DNA of 33,261 nucleotides, taken from NCBI RefSeq assembly GCF_021596505.1, contig NZ_PJIZ01000053.1, positions 1 to 33,261 on the forward strand, in the 5' to 3' direction. The position numbers and the translations under genes were made by a program. The notes beneath the pieces were generated by a model. That model saw only the letters and a program-made list of their open reading frames with translations, made no database searches and was not told where the DNA came from. Each line of letters opens with the position of its first letter. Position 1 is the first letter of the stretch. Origin of the DNA: Nostoc sp. CMAA1605. GTDB lineage: Bacteria > Cyanobacteriota > Cyanobacteriia > Cyanobacteriales > Nostocaceae. Positions 7,506-17,800 of this stretch are shown piece by piece.

Positions 7506-9788
7506 ATGGCAGATCAAAATCTCTCAATTTTCAACTCAACATTACCAGCTACAGTAACTCAAATAATTACTGATTACGACACCTTAACAAGTACACTATC
7601 TCTTTTACCTAGCTACTTCAACGTCACCATTAATAACGGTGGATTGCTAAATGGCACTTATGATGCTTGGTGTGTAAACAGTAGTTTTTCACTGTCAAGA
7701 GGCACGTATAACAATGCCAGTGTATATTCCAGCTACGGCAACATTCCTACAGGGATACTGTATACAGGTTCACAAACAATCGACTCAACACCAGATCCCT
7801 ATTTAGATAAACTCCAACAGATCAACTGGATATTAAATAACATTACAGAAGCAGCCAACGTAGTTAATGGTAAATATCGCTACGACGGAGTTGACTATAC
7901 ATCGGGAGATATACAGCTAGCGATATGGATGTTGCTAGGAGAAACATCGATACTAAACAGCACAGACTATAACTCATTAAAAGCCTATAGTCAGCAGAAT
8001 GCGGATCAACTAGTAAATCTAGCAGTAGCCAACGGCACTAACTTCATCCCATTAGCAGGACAGGATTTTGGTGTCATTGTTAAAGCTGCTAACCAACAGC
8101 CTATCTTAATGGAAGTTAAGACAGCAGGGATTGGAGATTTTGTTTGGGAAGACCTAGATGCAGATGGCATTCAGGATTCCAACGAATCAGGAATAGATGG
8201 AGTAACAGTTACATTAATAGGTAAAAATAACACTGTTCTTGGCACAACTATTACTGGAGACAACCCCTACACAGCACAAGTTGAGAAAGGATGGTATCAG
8301 TTTGGGCCTCTACTACCTGATACTTATCAGGTGAGATTTAGCTTACCCACTGGGTTCAATGCTGTCAGTCCTTACTTGCAAGGTAGCAACACATCTTCAG
8401 ATTCTAATGCCAACCCCGACAATAATTTAACTTCTGCATCTATTACTTTAGCTCCTGGAGAAGTTAATACAACTATTGATGCTGGATTCTACAAATTAGC
8501 ATCACTAGGAGACTTTGTCTTTGCCGACAACAACAACAACGGCATACAAGACATTGGTGAAACAGGAGTAGGGGGAGTAAAAGTCGAATTAGTAGCCAAC
8601 GGTATTGTCATCGGCACAACCAGCACCAATGCCGACGGCAGCTATGGATTTAGTGGCTTAACCCCAGGCAACTATCAAGTCAAATTCACCGCCCCCACAG
8701 GTTATCAATTCAGCCCAGCCAACCAGGGAACAGACGATGCCAAAGATAGCGATGCCGATGTCACAACAGGTTTGACCCAAAGCGTCACCCTGACATCTGG
8801 AGAGTTTAACGGCACATTAGACGCAGGGTTAGTAGCATTAGCATCCATAGGCGATTTTGTCTGGCATGACCTAGATGCAGATGGGATACAGGACACCAAT
8901 GAACCAGGAATCGCCAATGCCATCGTCAAATTAAGGAAAGATGGCGTAGAGATTGCCACAACCACCACAGATAGTGCCGGGAAGTACAGTTTCAGCAACC
9001 TCACACCAGGAGGGGGATATCAAGTCCAATTCATCACTCCGGGTGGGTTTACTCAAAGCAGTCCCGTAGATGCAGGTGGCAATGACAGCATTGATAGTGA
9101 TGGGACGTTAACCGGAGTAGTCAGCCTAGCCCCAGGAGAAAACAATCCCACCCTTGATTCGGGATTCTACAAATTAGCATCACTAGGAGACTTCGTATTC
9201 AACGATGCCAACAACAACGGCATACAAGACATTGGTGAAACAGGAGTAGGGGGAGTAAAAGTCGAATTAGTAGCCAACGGTATTGTCATCGGCACAACCA
9301 GCACCAATGCCGACGGCAGCTATGGATTTAGTGGCTTAACCCCAGGCAACTATCAAGTCAAATTCACCGCCCCCACAGGTTATCAATTCAGCCCAGCCAA
9401 CCAGGGAACAGACGATGCCAAAGATAGCGATGCCGATGTCACAACAGGTTTGACCCAAAGCGTCACCCTGACATCTGGAGAGTTTAACGGCACATTAGAC
9501 GCAGGGTTAGTAGCATTAGCATCCATAGGCGATTTTGTCTGGCATGACCTAGATGCAGATGGGATACAGGACACCAATGAACCAGGAATCGCCAATGCCA
9601 TCGTCAAATTAAGGAAAGATGGCGTAGAGATTGCCACAACCACCACAGATAGTGCCGGGAAGTACAGTTTCAGCAACCTCACACCAGGAGGGGGATATCA
9701 AGTCCAATTCATCACTCCGGGTGGGTTTACTCAAAGCAGTCCCGTAGATGCAGGTGCAATGACAGCATTGATAGTGATGGGACGTTAA
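7506..9788 (+). CDS. Giant SdrD B-like repeat surface protein, N-terminal part with thioester-like domain
   Basis: First open segment (760 codons) of what is best read as one 2348-residue protein reaching to 14548. The ATG follows AGGAA by seven bases. Residues 1-205 form a globular domain with AWCVNSS (C56), LQQINWILNN (103-112) and DIQLAIWMLLG (Q137), the Cys and Gln layout of TQXA/thioester adhesin domains. From residue 210, SdrD B-like modules follow, each with a Ca-binding-type loop (DLDADGIQD, DANNNGIQD) and ending in LDAGFYK or LDAGLVA. No Sec signal peptide is seen at the N-terminus, so export may use another route. The last ten residues before the stop are out of frame: a G is missing near 9754 compared with the sister repeat. 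Confidence 0.8.
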   Translation: MADQNLSIFNSTLPATVTQIITDYDTLTSTLSLLPSYFNVTINNGGLLNGTYDAWCVNSSFSLSRGTYNNASVYSSYGNIPTGILYTGSQTIDSTPDPYLDKLQQINWILNNITEAANVVNGKYRYDGVDYTSGDIQLAIWMLLGETSILNSTDYNSLKAYSQQNADQLVNLAVANGTNFIPLAGQDFGVIVKAANQQPILMEVKTAGIGDFVWEDLDADGIQDSNESGIDGVTVTLIGKNNTVLGTTITGDNPYTAQVEKGWYQFGPLLPDTYQVRFSLPTGFNAVSPYLQGSNTSSDSNANPDNNLTSASITLAPGEVNTTIDAGFYKLASLGDFVFADNNNNGIQDIGETGVGGVKVELVANGIVIGTTSTNADGSYGFSGLTPGNYQVKFTAPTGYQFSPANQGTDDAKDSDADVTTGLTQSVTLTSGEFNGTLDAGLVALASIGDFVWHDLDADGIQDTNEPGIANAIVKLRKDGVEIATTTTDSAGKYSFSNLTPGGGYQVQFITPGGFTQSSPVDAGGNDSIDSDGTLTGVVSLAPGENNPTLDSGFYKLASLGDFVFNDANNNGIQDIGETGVGGVKVELVANGIVIGTTSTNADGSYGFSGLTPGNYQVKFTAPTGYQFSPANQGTDDAKDSDADVTTGLTQSVTLTSGEFNGTLDAGLVALASIGDFVWHDLDADGIQDTNEPGIANAIVKLRKDGVEIATTTTDSAGKYSFSNLTPGGGYQVQFITPGGFTQSSPVDAGAMTALIVMGR

Positions 9789-11203
9789 CCGGAGTAGTCA
9801 GCCTAGCCCCAGGAGAAAACAATCCCACCCTTGATTCGGGATTCTACAAATTAGCATCACTAGGAGACTTCGTATTCACGATGCCAACAACAACGGCATA
9901 CAAGACATTGGTGAAACAGGAGTAGGGGGAGTAAAAGTCGAATTAGTAGCCAACGGTATTGTCATCGGCACAACCAGCACCAATGCCGACGGCAGCTATG
10001 GATTTAGTGGCTTAACCCCAGGCAACTATCAAGTCAAATTCACCGCCCCCACAGGTTATCAATTCAGCCCAGCCAACCAGGGAACAGACGATGCCAAAGA
10101 TAGCGATGCCAATGTCACAACAGGTTTGACCCAAAGCGTCACCCTGACATCTGGAGAGTTTAACGGCACATTAGACGCAGGGTTAGTAGCATTAGCATCC
10201 ATAGGCGATTTTGTCTGGCATGACCTAGATGCAGATGGGATACAGGACACCAATGAACCAGGAATCGCCAATGCCATCGTCAAATTAAGGAAAGATGGCG
10301 TAGAGATTGCCACAACCACCACAGATAGTGCCGGGAAGTACAGTTTCAGCAACCTCACACCAGGAGGGGGATATCAAGTCCAATTCATCACTCCGGGTGG
10401 GTTTACTCAAAGCAGTCCCGTAGATGCAGGTGCAATGACAGCATTGATAGTGATGGGACGTTAACCGGAGTAGTCAGCCTAGCCCCAGGAGAAAACAATC
10501 CCACCCTTGATTCGGGTTCTACAAATTAGCATCACTAGGAGACTTCGTATTCAACGATGCCAACAACAACGGCATACAAGACATTGGTGAAACAGGAGTA
10601 GGGGGAGTAAAAGTCGAATTAGTAGCCAACGGTATTGTCATCGGCACAACCAGCACCAATGCCGACGGCAGCTATGGATTTAGTGGCTTAACCCCAGGCA
10701 ACTATCAAGTCAAATTCACCGCCCCCACAGGTTATCAATTCAGCCCAGCCAACCAGGGAACAGACGATGCCAAAGATAGCGATGCCAATGTCACAACAGG
10801 TTTGACCCAAAGCGTCACCCTGACATCTGGAGAGTTTAACGGCACATTAGACGCAGGGTTAGTAGCATTAGCATCCATAGGCGATTTTGTCTGGCATGAC
10901 CTAGATGCAGATGGGATACAGGACACCAATGAACCAGGAATCGCCAATGCCATCGTCAAATTAAGGAAAGATGGCGTAGAGATTGCCACAACCACCACAG
11001 ATAGTGCCGGGAAGTACAGTTTCAGCAACCTCACACCAGGAGGGGGATATCAAGTCCAATTCATCACTCCGGGTGGGTTTACTCAAAGCAGTCCCGTAGA
11101 TGCAGGTAGTAATGACAGCATTGATAGTGATGGGACGTTAACAGGAGTAGTCAGCCTAGCCCCAGGAGAAAACAATCCCACCCTTGATGCTGGATTCTAC
11201 AAA
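8496..11203 (+). repeat. Four tandem 678-bp units encoding paired SdrD B modules
   Basis: Units start at TTAGCATCACTAGGA at 8496, 9174, 9851 and 10526, with a diverged continuation from 11204. Lengths are 678, 677, 675 and 678. Each intact unit encodes 226 residues: one module of the NGIQDIGETGVGG type and one of the DGIQDTNEPGIAN type. The shorter units lack single bases at about 9754-9756 (GGTGGC read as GGTGC), 9876-9879 (TTCAACG as TTCACG), 10429-10433 (GGTGGC as GGTGC again) and 10516-10517 (CGGGATTC as CGGGTTC). Real substitutions also exist between units, for example GATGTC versus AATGTC. Confidence 0.95.
9880..10464 (+). pseudogene. Middle, out-of-frame segment of the giant surface protein gene
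   Basis: After the second missing base (about 9879) the SdrD B coding resumes in a different frame and runs to the stop at 10462-10464, reached because a third base is missing near 10430. It encodes one and a half modules identical in sequence to neighbouring units. Internal TTG codons (such as 10126) have no ribosome binding site and fall inside a module, so I do not regard this as an independent gene. It is part of the same broken or mis-assembled frame as 7506-9788 and 10517-14548. Confidence 0.7.
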
Positions 11204-14200
11204 TTAGCATCACTAGGAGACTTCGTATTCAACGATGCCAACAACAACGGCATTCAGGATTTGGGAGAAGTTGGTGTAGCAGGCGTAACCGTTACCCTTA
11301 CTGGTGGTGGTACAGATGGCATTATCAATGGTATTGGTGATACTACCGTTACCACAACTACTAATGCCAGTGGCAACTACAATTTTGCCGGACTCACACC
11401 TGGTCAACAATATCAGGTCGGATTCTCTGGTCTACCAGCAGGATTCCAGTTTACTCAAGCTAATGTGGGGACTAATGATGCTGTAGATTCTGATGCTATT
11501 CCCAGCACTGGCAAAACTCAGATTGTCACCCTTGTCTCTGGTGAAAATAATCTCACTTTGGATGCAGGCATATACCAAAATGCGGGTGATTTATCAATCA
11601 CGAAAACAGATGGTTTAACCAATGTCACCCCAGGGCAGCAGATAACCTATACCATCGTGGCGCGAAACAATGGTCTGATTACTGCTACCAACGCCCTGGT
11701 GAGTGATATCATCCCCAGCAATTTGACCAATGTGACTTGGACAAGCGTGGCCAGTGGAGGTGCAACAGACAATCAAACCAGTGGTACAGGCAATATCAAC
11801 GATTACGTCACCCTAACAGCAGGTAGCAGCATTACCTACACAGTCACAGGGACTGTAGCACCTAGCCCAGTATCTACAGGTAGTCGAACCACATTTGACT
11901 TCAATGGCAGTAGTGCGTTGGATGGACCAGATGGCAATACACGGGCATGGACACTAAACGGAATTACGGTCACAGCTAGAGCTTTTAGCCGTGTCGATGG
12001 GACAAATGGTGCTTGGAATGCGGCTTATCTAGGTAGCTATGGTGGTGGATTGGGTGTCACCGACAGTAGCGAAGGAAATGGCGGTAACAATACTCATGTG
12101 GTTGATAACGTCGGGGGAAGAGATAACTACGTCTTATTCCAGTTCTCAGAAGCAGTGGTGTTAGATCGTGCTTATCTACAATATGTTCTGAACGACAGCG
12201 ATATCTCTGTCTGGATTGGCAACTTTAGCAGTCCTCCCACGACTTTAAATGACTCAATTCTCAACAGTTTTGGGTTCCGTGAAGTTAACGAGACTACTAG
12301 CACGAGCGATCGCTGGGCTGACGTGAATGCAGGCAACTATGTGGGTAACACCATTGTCATTGCCGCTTTAGACACAGATACCAGTCCTGAAGATAATTTC
12401 AAGATTCGCTATCTGGATGTTCTCAAAGTCACTCCCGCGTCTCTAGTCAATACTGCCACAATTACTGCTCCCACTGGCTTCACTGATACCAACCCCAACA
12501 ATAACAGTGCTACTGATACTGACACTATCGTTACTCCATCTACTGTCAGAATAGGCGATCGCGTTTGGTACGATGCTGATGCAGATGGAGTTCAAGATGC
12601 AGGGGAATCTGGCATTGCTGGAGTAACTGTCAGACTCTTCAACCAAGCTAATACTCAAATCGCCACCACCACCACCGATACCAACGGTCTCTACCAATTC
12701 AACGTCAACTCCAACAGTACCTATAGTGTTCAATTTGTTCAACCCACTGGCTTTGATGGATTTACCACCGCTAATGTAGGTGACGATGCAGCTGATAGTG
12801 ATGTTGTTAATGCCAACGGCACAACTGCTCAATTCTCTGTCGGTACAACTGACAACCTCACCATTGATGCAGGACTAATCAAAAATATCGGTGATTTATC
12901 AATCACGAAAACAGATGGTTTAACCAATGTCACCCCAGGGCAGCAGATAACCTATACCATCGTGGCGCGAAACAATGGTCTGATTACTGCTACCAACGCC
13001 CTGGTGAGTGATATCATCCCCAGCAATTTGACCAATGTGACTTGGACAAGTGTAGCCAGTGGCGGAGCCAAAGATAACCAAACCAGTGGCACAGGTAATA
13101 TTAACGATTACGTCACCCTAACAGCAGGTAGCAGCATTACCTACACAGTCACAGGGACTGTAGCACCTAGCCCAGTATCCACAGGTAGTCGAACCACATT
13201 TGACTTCAATGGCAGTAGTGCGTTGGATGGACCAGATGGCAATACACTGACATGGACACTAAACGGAATTACGGTCACAGCTAGAGCTTTTAGCCGTGTC
13301 GATGGGACAAATGGTGCTTGGAATGCGGCTTATCTAGGTAGCTATGGTGGTGGATTGGGTGTCACCGACAGTAGCGAAGGAAATGGCGGTAACAATACTC
13401 ATGTGGTTGATAACGTCGGGGGAAGAGATAACTACGTCTTATTCCAGTTCTCAGAAGCAGTGGTGTTGGATCAGGCTTATCTGCAATATGTCATCAAAGA
13501 TAGTGATATCTCCGTCTGGATTGGCAACTTTACCAGTCCCCTGACGACTTTAAGCGACTCAACTCTCAGCAGTTTTGGGTTCTACGAAGTTAACGAGACT
13601 ACTAGCACGAGCGATCGCTGGGCTGATGTGAATGCAGGTAAGTATGTGGGTAACACCATTGTCATTGCCGCTTTAGACACAGATACCAGCCCTGAAGATC
13701 AGTTCAAGATTCGTCATCTGGATGTTCTCAACGTCACTCCCGCGTCTCTAGTCAATACTGCCACGATTACTGCTCCCACGGGTTTCACTGATACCAATCC
13801 CAACAATAACAGTGCTACTGATACTGACACTATAGTTGCTGCCCCTGGTGTGCGTACCCCAGACTTCTGGGCAAAGACTGAATGGCAGAAATTCTGGGAT
13901 GGTGTTCAAGGCAACGAGCCAACACAAAAAACACTGGCTAATTTTGCAAGCAGTGACCTTCTGTTCGCCCCTTATACCAACTCTGCCCAATCTGGAAAAG
14001 TTCTTGATCATGTGACTGGACAGTATAGTGCAGGGTTACTCATCGGCGACTACAACCGCAATGGACAAACTGACACAGGTGAGAATACCATCTTCTATAC
14101 TCTCAGCCAATCACGCCAGATTGTTGATGCCTCAGCACATCCTAATGGAGATGTGCGTTACGATCTTGGTCGCTCTTTAGTGGCTAGTTGGTTGAATTAT

Positions 14201-14548
14201 CTCGCTGGCAACCCCATTGACACCGCCAGTACCAGTGATAAGGATGCTCGATACTATATCAACGAAGGCATCAATTGGTTACAAGCCCTAACTCCAGACG
14301 AAAATGGTGATAAGAAAGGTGATGGAGCCATTCATCAAATGACTGGTAGCAGTGTCAGTAGCCCAGGGTTTAATGATTATGGTTGGAGTTCTGGTATTTC
14401 CAGCGCATCGAGTTTACCAGATGTCTATAAATCCAACACCAGTGTTTCCTATGGGATAGATGCTGGTAGTCTCATTACTAGCCAACTAGATTGTTACAAC
14501 AACGGTTTGGGGCTGGCAGATAATATCTTCTACGGAGGTAACTCATAA
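10517..14548 (+). CDS. Giant SdrD B-like repeat surface protein, C-terminal part
   Basis: Third segment of the gene, in frame from the fourth missing base (about 10517) to TAA at 14546-14548; the first possible start codon usually picked, TTG at 10802, lies inside a module and is not a natural start. Order: two SdrD B modules of the fourth tandem unit, a diverged module (11204-11575), a DUF11-type domain carrying an inserted domain (11585-12532), another SdrD B module (about 12545-12880), a second DUF11 plus insert (12890-13837) and a 233-residue C-terminal domain (from about 13850, beginning VRTPDFWAKTEWQKFWDG). The C-terminal domain has an EF-hand-like stretch, DYNRNGQTDTGEN. No LPXTG, PEP-CTERM or RTX nonapeptide is seen. 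Together with the upstream pieces and four restored bases the gene is exactly 2349 codons. The role is probably adhesion or cell-surface structure. Confidence 0.75.
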   Translation, partial: FYKLASLGDFVFNDANNNGIQDIGETGVGGVKVELVANGIVIGTTSTNADGSYGFSGLTPGNYQVKFTAPTGYQFSPANQGTDDAKDSDANVTTGLTQSVTLTSGEFNGTLDAGLVALASIGDFVWHDLDADGIQDTNEPGIANAIVKLRKDGVEIATTTTDSAGKYSFSNLTPGGGYQVQFITPGGFTQSSPVDAGSNDSIDSDGTLTGVVSLAPGENNPTLDAGFYKLASLGDFVFNDANNNGIQDLGEVGVAGVTVTLTGGGTDGIINGIGDTTVTTTTNASGNYNFAGLTPGQQYQVGFSGLPAGFQFTQANVGTNDAVDSDAIPSTGKTQIVTLVSGENNLTLDAGIYQNAGDLSITKTDGLTNVTPGQQITYTIVARNNGLITATNALVSDIIPSNLTNVTWTSVASGGATDNQTSGTGNINDYVTLTAGSSITYTVTGTVAPSPVSTGSRTTFDFNGSSALDGPDGNTRAWTLNGITVTARAFSRVDGTNGAWNAAYLGSYGGGLGVTDSSEGNGGNNTHVVDNVGGRDNYVLFQFSEAVVLDRAYLQYVLNDSDISVWIGNFSSPPTTLNDSILNSFGFREVNETTSTSDRWADVNAGNYVGNTIVIAALDTDTSPEDNFKIRYLDVLKVTPASLVNTATITAPTGFTDTNPNNNSATDTDTIVTPSTVRIGDRVWYDADADGVQDAGESGIAGVTVRLFNQANTQIATTTTDTNGLYQFNVNSNSTYSVQFVQPTGFDGFTTANVGDDAADSDVVNANGTTAQFSVGTTDNLTIDAGLIKNIGDLSITKTDGLTNVTPGQQITYTIVARNNGLITATNALVSDIIPSNLTNVTWTSVASGGAKDNQTSGTGNINDYVTLTAGSSITYTVTGTVAPSPVSTGSRTTFDFNGSSALDGPDGNTLTWTLNGITVTARAFSRVDGTNGAWNAAYLGSYGGGLGVTDSSEGNGGNNTHVVDNVGGRDNYVLFQFSEAVVLDQAYLQYVIKDSDISVWIGNFTSPLTTLSDSTLSSFGFYEVNETTSTSDRWADVNAGKYVGNTIVIAALDTDTSPEDQFKIRHLDVLNVTPASLVNTATITAPTGFTDTNPNNNSATDTDTIVAAPGVRTPDFWAKTEWQKFWDGVQGNEPTQKTLANFASSDLLFAPYTNSAQSGKVLDHVTGQYSAGLLIGDYNRNGQTDTGENTIFYTLSQSRQIVDASAHPNGDVRYDLGRSLVASWLNYLAGNPIDTASTSDKDARYYINEGINWLQALTPDENGDKKGDGAIHQMTGSSVSSPGFNDYGWSSGISSASSLPDVYKSNTSVSYGIDAGSLITSQLDCYNNGLGLADNIFYGGNS
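11585..12532 (+). repeat. 948-bp direct repeat, copy 1 (DUF11 with inserted domain)
   Basis: Starts at the codons for GDLSITKTDG and ends at DTDTIV. The copy at 12890-13837 lies exactly 1305 bases downstream with no net insertion or deletion. The copies differ mostly near the 3' half (for example LNDSDIS versus IKDSDIS). Confidence 0.9.
12890..13837 (+). repeat. 948-bp direct repeat, copy 2 (DUF11 with inserted domain)
   Basis: Second copy of 11585-12532. One SdrD B module of a different subtype (VRIGDRVWYDADADG) separates the copies. The duplication therefore seems to include the SdrD-DUF11 pair as a block, or happened by recombination between DUF11 segments. Confidence 0.9.
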
Positions 14549-14598
14549 CTCTTGAGAACCACCAATACTACTAATGTTTCCTGCTTGAACTAAATTTT

Positions 14599-14627
14599 CC
14601 CCCGCTAAACTCCGAGTTTAACGGGGG
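14599..14627 (+). terminator. Strong hairpin after the surface protein gene
   Basis: CCCCCGCTAAACT (14599-14611) pairs with AGTTTAACGGGGG (14615-14627) with one mismatch and a 3-base loop, 50 bases after the stop. Only a weak T-rich tract follows. It probably ends the surface protein transcript, which argues against co-transcription with the NRPS gene. Confidence 0.6.
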
Positions 14628-14812
14628 ATTCAAATAATTTAAATGATTTATTTATGATTTTAATATTTTCCCTGGAATAAATATAAACAATAATGATATA
14701 TTTTAGACTATAAATTATTAATCTAATACTCTTTGATAACCTATTATTAATATAACAATCAATTATAGAAAAACATCTTACTTTAACTTGAGCAAAATTA
14801 TTTATAACGACT

Positions 14813-17800
14813 ATGAAAACTCCAGAAAAATTTATTCCTTTAGATTCATACACCAACAATGAAAGATTTTGGAGGGATTTCTTATGTGGTTTGACAGCCC
14901 CTATACAGTTACCTAATTTCAATTATCTTAACTTATCTAATTCATCGCAGCAAAGCTGGGAATTTAGCCTTTCCAGTCGTCTAACTTCAGATTTAAAAAC
15001 TTTTGCCCAAAACAATGAATTGAGCCTTTATACCCTGATTAAAGCAGCAGTAGCTTTACTTGTAAGTAAGTATACAAGTGAAACAGATATTCTGTTTGGT
15101 GCAACCAATGAAAAGAGCGATTTTCATGTTGTACCTATGCGAGTTTCTGTTGAGGCTGATGCTGTAGTTTTATCATTGCTGAAACAAATCCAAAAGCAAT
15201 GGTCTAGATTACAAGACTATGAATATATTTCCCTACAACAAATTCAACAATGTAGTGAAATACCTCCAGAATCACCAATGTTTGAAGTAGTGGTGATCTT
15301 TGGAAAAGATGGAAATTTAGAAAACTTGGAAGAGGAAAAATATCCTCTAGTTTTATTTTTTGATGACAACTCTGAATTATTACTCAAGATTAATTATGAT
15401 ACCAATCATTTTGCAGATGATGCTATCGAGCGAATGTCAGGACATTTACAAACTATATTGACAAATATAATTAATTTCCCAGAAGGAACTCTTGCTAATA
15501 TTTCTCTCCTTCCAGAACAAGAAAGACATCAACTACTAATTGAATGGAATCAAATAAAGGCAGATTATCCCTTAGACAAGTGCATACATGAGTTATTTGA
15601 AGAACAGGTAGAGAAAACACCCAATGCAGTTGCAGTGGTATTTGAAGAACGACAATTAACTTATAGAGAACTCAATCAACGTGCAAATCAACTAGCCAAT
15701 TATCTGCGAGTATTAGGAGTCAATCCAGAATTTATAGTTGGGATTTGTACAGAACGCTCTATAGAAATGATTATAGGTATATTGGGCATTCTCAAAGCAG
15801 GTGGAGCTTACATACCTTTAGATATTACATATCCCCAAGAGCGTTTAGCATTCATGTTGTTAGACTCCCAGGTATCAATTCTTTTAACACAACAGCATTT
15901 AGTTGAAAAACTGCCTGTAAGTCAAGCCAGAATAGTTTGTTTAGATACAGATGTTGAGCAATTTGCTAAAATACCCCTCCAACAAACAAAAATAACAGTT
16001 AAACCTCATAACCTAGCTTATATTATTTATACCTCTGGTTCAACAGGAGAGCCTAAAGGTGTTCTCATTCCTCACTGTAACGTTGTTCGTTTATTTGCAG
16101 CTACTCAAGCTTGGTTTCAGTTTAATCAAAATGATGTTTGGAGCCTTTTTCACTCCTATGCTTTCGACTTTTCTGTATGGGAGATTTTCGGTTCCCTTCT
16201 ACATGGTGGTCGTTTAGTAATTATCCCTTATTATATCAGTCGCTCACCAGAACTATTTTATCAATTATTATCTCAAGAAAAAGTCACAGTTCTCAATCAA
16301 ACACCTTCGGCTTTTCAGCAGTTGATGCAAGTAGAACAATTATGGAATCATGAGCATCAATTAAATCTTGAGTTAAGTTTACGGTTAGTTATTTTTGGCG
16401 GAGAAAGTCTGGATATTCAAAGTTTAAAGCCTTGGTTTGACAGACATGGAGATCAATTACCTCAAGTGGTAAATATGTATGGAATCACAGAAACTACCGT
16501 TCATGTCACCTATCGTCCCATCAATATAAATGATCTCAATTCTTCCGCAAAAGTTATTGGTAGTGCAATTCCAGATTTGCAAATTTATATCTTAAATTCC
16601 TATTTACAACCTGTACCTATTGGTGTTGCTGGTGAGATTTATGTCGGAGGTGCAGGTTTAGCGAGGGGTTATTTAAATCGCCCAGAATTAACTAATGAAA
16701 AGTTTATTGCTCATCCTTTTAATCACCAAGCAGAAGCCCGTCTTTATAAAACTGGAGATTTAGGTCGTTACTTACCCAATGGTGATATTGAATATTTAGG
16801 ACGCATAGACAACCAAGTAAAAATCCGTGGTTTCAGAATAGAATTAGGAGAAATCGAAGCTGTATTAAATCAACATACCCATATAAAAGCAGCTAAAGTT
16901 ATTTCTAGAGAAGAAATCCCTGGTGATCAAAGATTGGTAGCCTATCTCATCCTGAATTCTCATGAATACTCAACATCAGAAATCATCCAACAAATACGGG
17001 AATACCTCAAACAGCAGCTACCTAATTATATGATTCCGGCTGCTTTTGTAGTCCTAGATTCTTTCCCTTTGACTCAGAATGGTAAGATTGACTATCGCGC
17101 GCTTCCAGCAGCCAATTTTACATCTACTCACAGCAATTATATTGCACCTCGAACTCCTCAAGAAGAAATTATCGCTAATATTTGGAGTCAAGTTCTAAAA
17201 GTAAATCATATTGGCATTAATGATAACTTTTTTGAATTGGGTGGACATTCCTTACTAGCTACACAAGTTATCTCCCACATCAGACAAACACTTAATCAAG
17301 AAATTCCACTCCGTCTATTATTTGAATATCCCACTATTGGTCAATTTTCTCAGCATATTGATATTAATAAATTAACAGACAATGATTTATTAACCTCATC
17401 AATAGAAGCTAGAGGAAATCTAGAACAAATACCACTATCATTTGCTCAACAACGTCTCTGGTTTTTAGACCAACTACAACCTCATAGTAATGCTTATAAC
17501 CTTGTCTACAATTTTGAAATTCAGGGTTTACTGAATATTCCGGCTTTAGAAAGAAGTATAGCGGAAATTATAGAACGCCATGATATTCTCCGCACTAACT
17601 TTCAGATGGTAGATGGAGAACCGACACAAATTATTAGGGACAGCAATTTTAATTTGTCTGTCATTGATTTACAATCACTATCTGATGAACATCAAGAACG
17701 AGAAATTGCTGAAATAACTAAACAAGAAGCAGAGATATCTTTCAATTTAGCTGAAGATGTTTTATTTCGGGTCAAACTTATAAGATGGAATCAAGAAAAA

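Noticed and set aside
9750..10520. Programmed ribosomal frameshifting in the surface protein gene
   Set aside because: The four sites have no slippery heptamer with downstream structure, and intact sister units encode the same protein without a shift.
8705..11034. Four nearly identical 99-codon minus-strand frames repeated at about 677-base intervals
   Set aside because: They are shadows of the SdrD B repeat coding on the plus strand; they recur only because the DNA repeats, and have no ribosome binding sites.
12443..12832. 129-codon minus-strand frame
   Set aside because: Antisense to the surface protein coding region, Ser/Val-rich shadow composition, no recognisable domain.
14605..14922. 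105-codon minus-strand frame overlapping the NRPS start
   Set aside because: Composition is that of AT-rich non-coding DNA (Ile, Lys, Asn), it overlaps the real start of the synthetase, and it contains the terminator hairpin.
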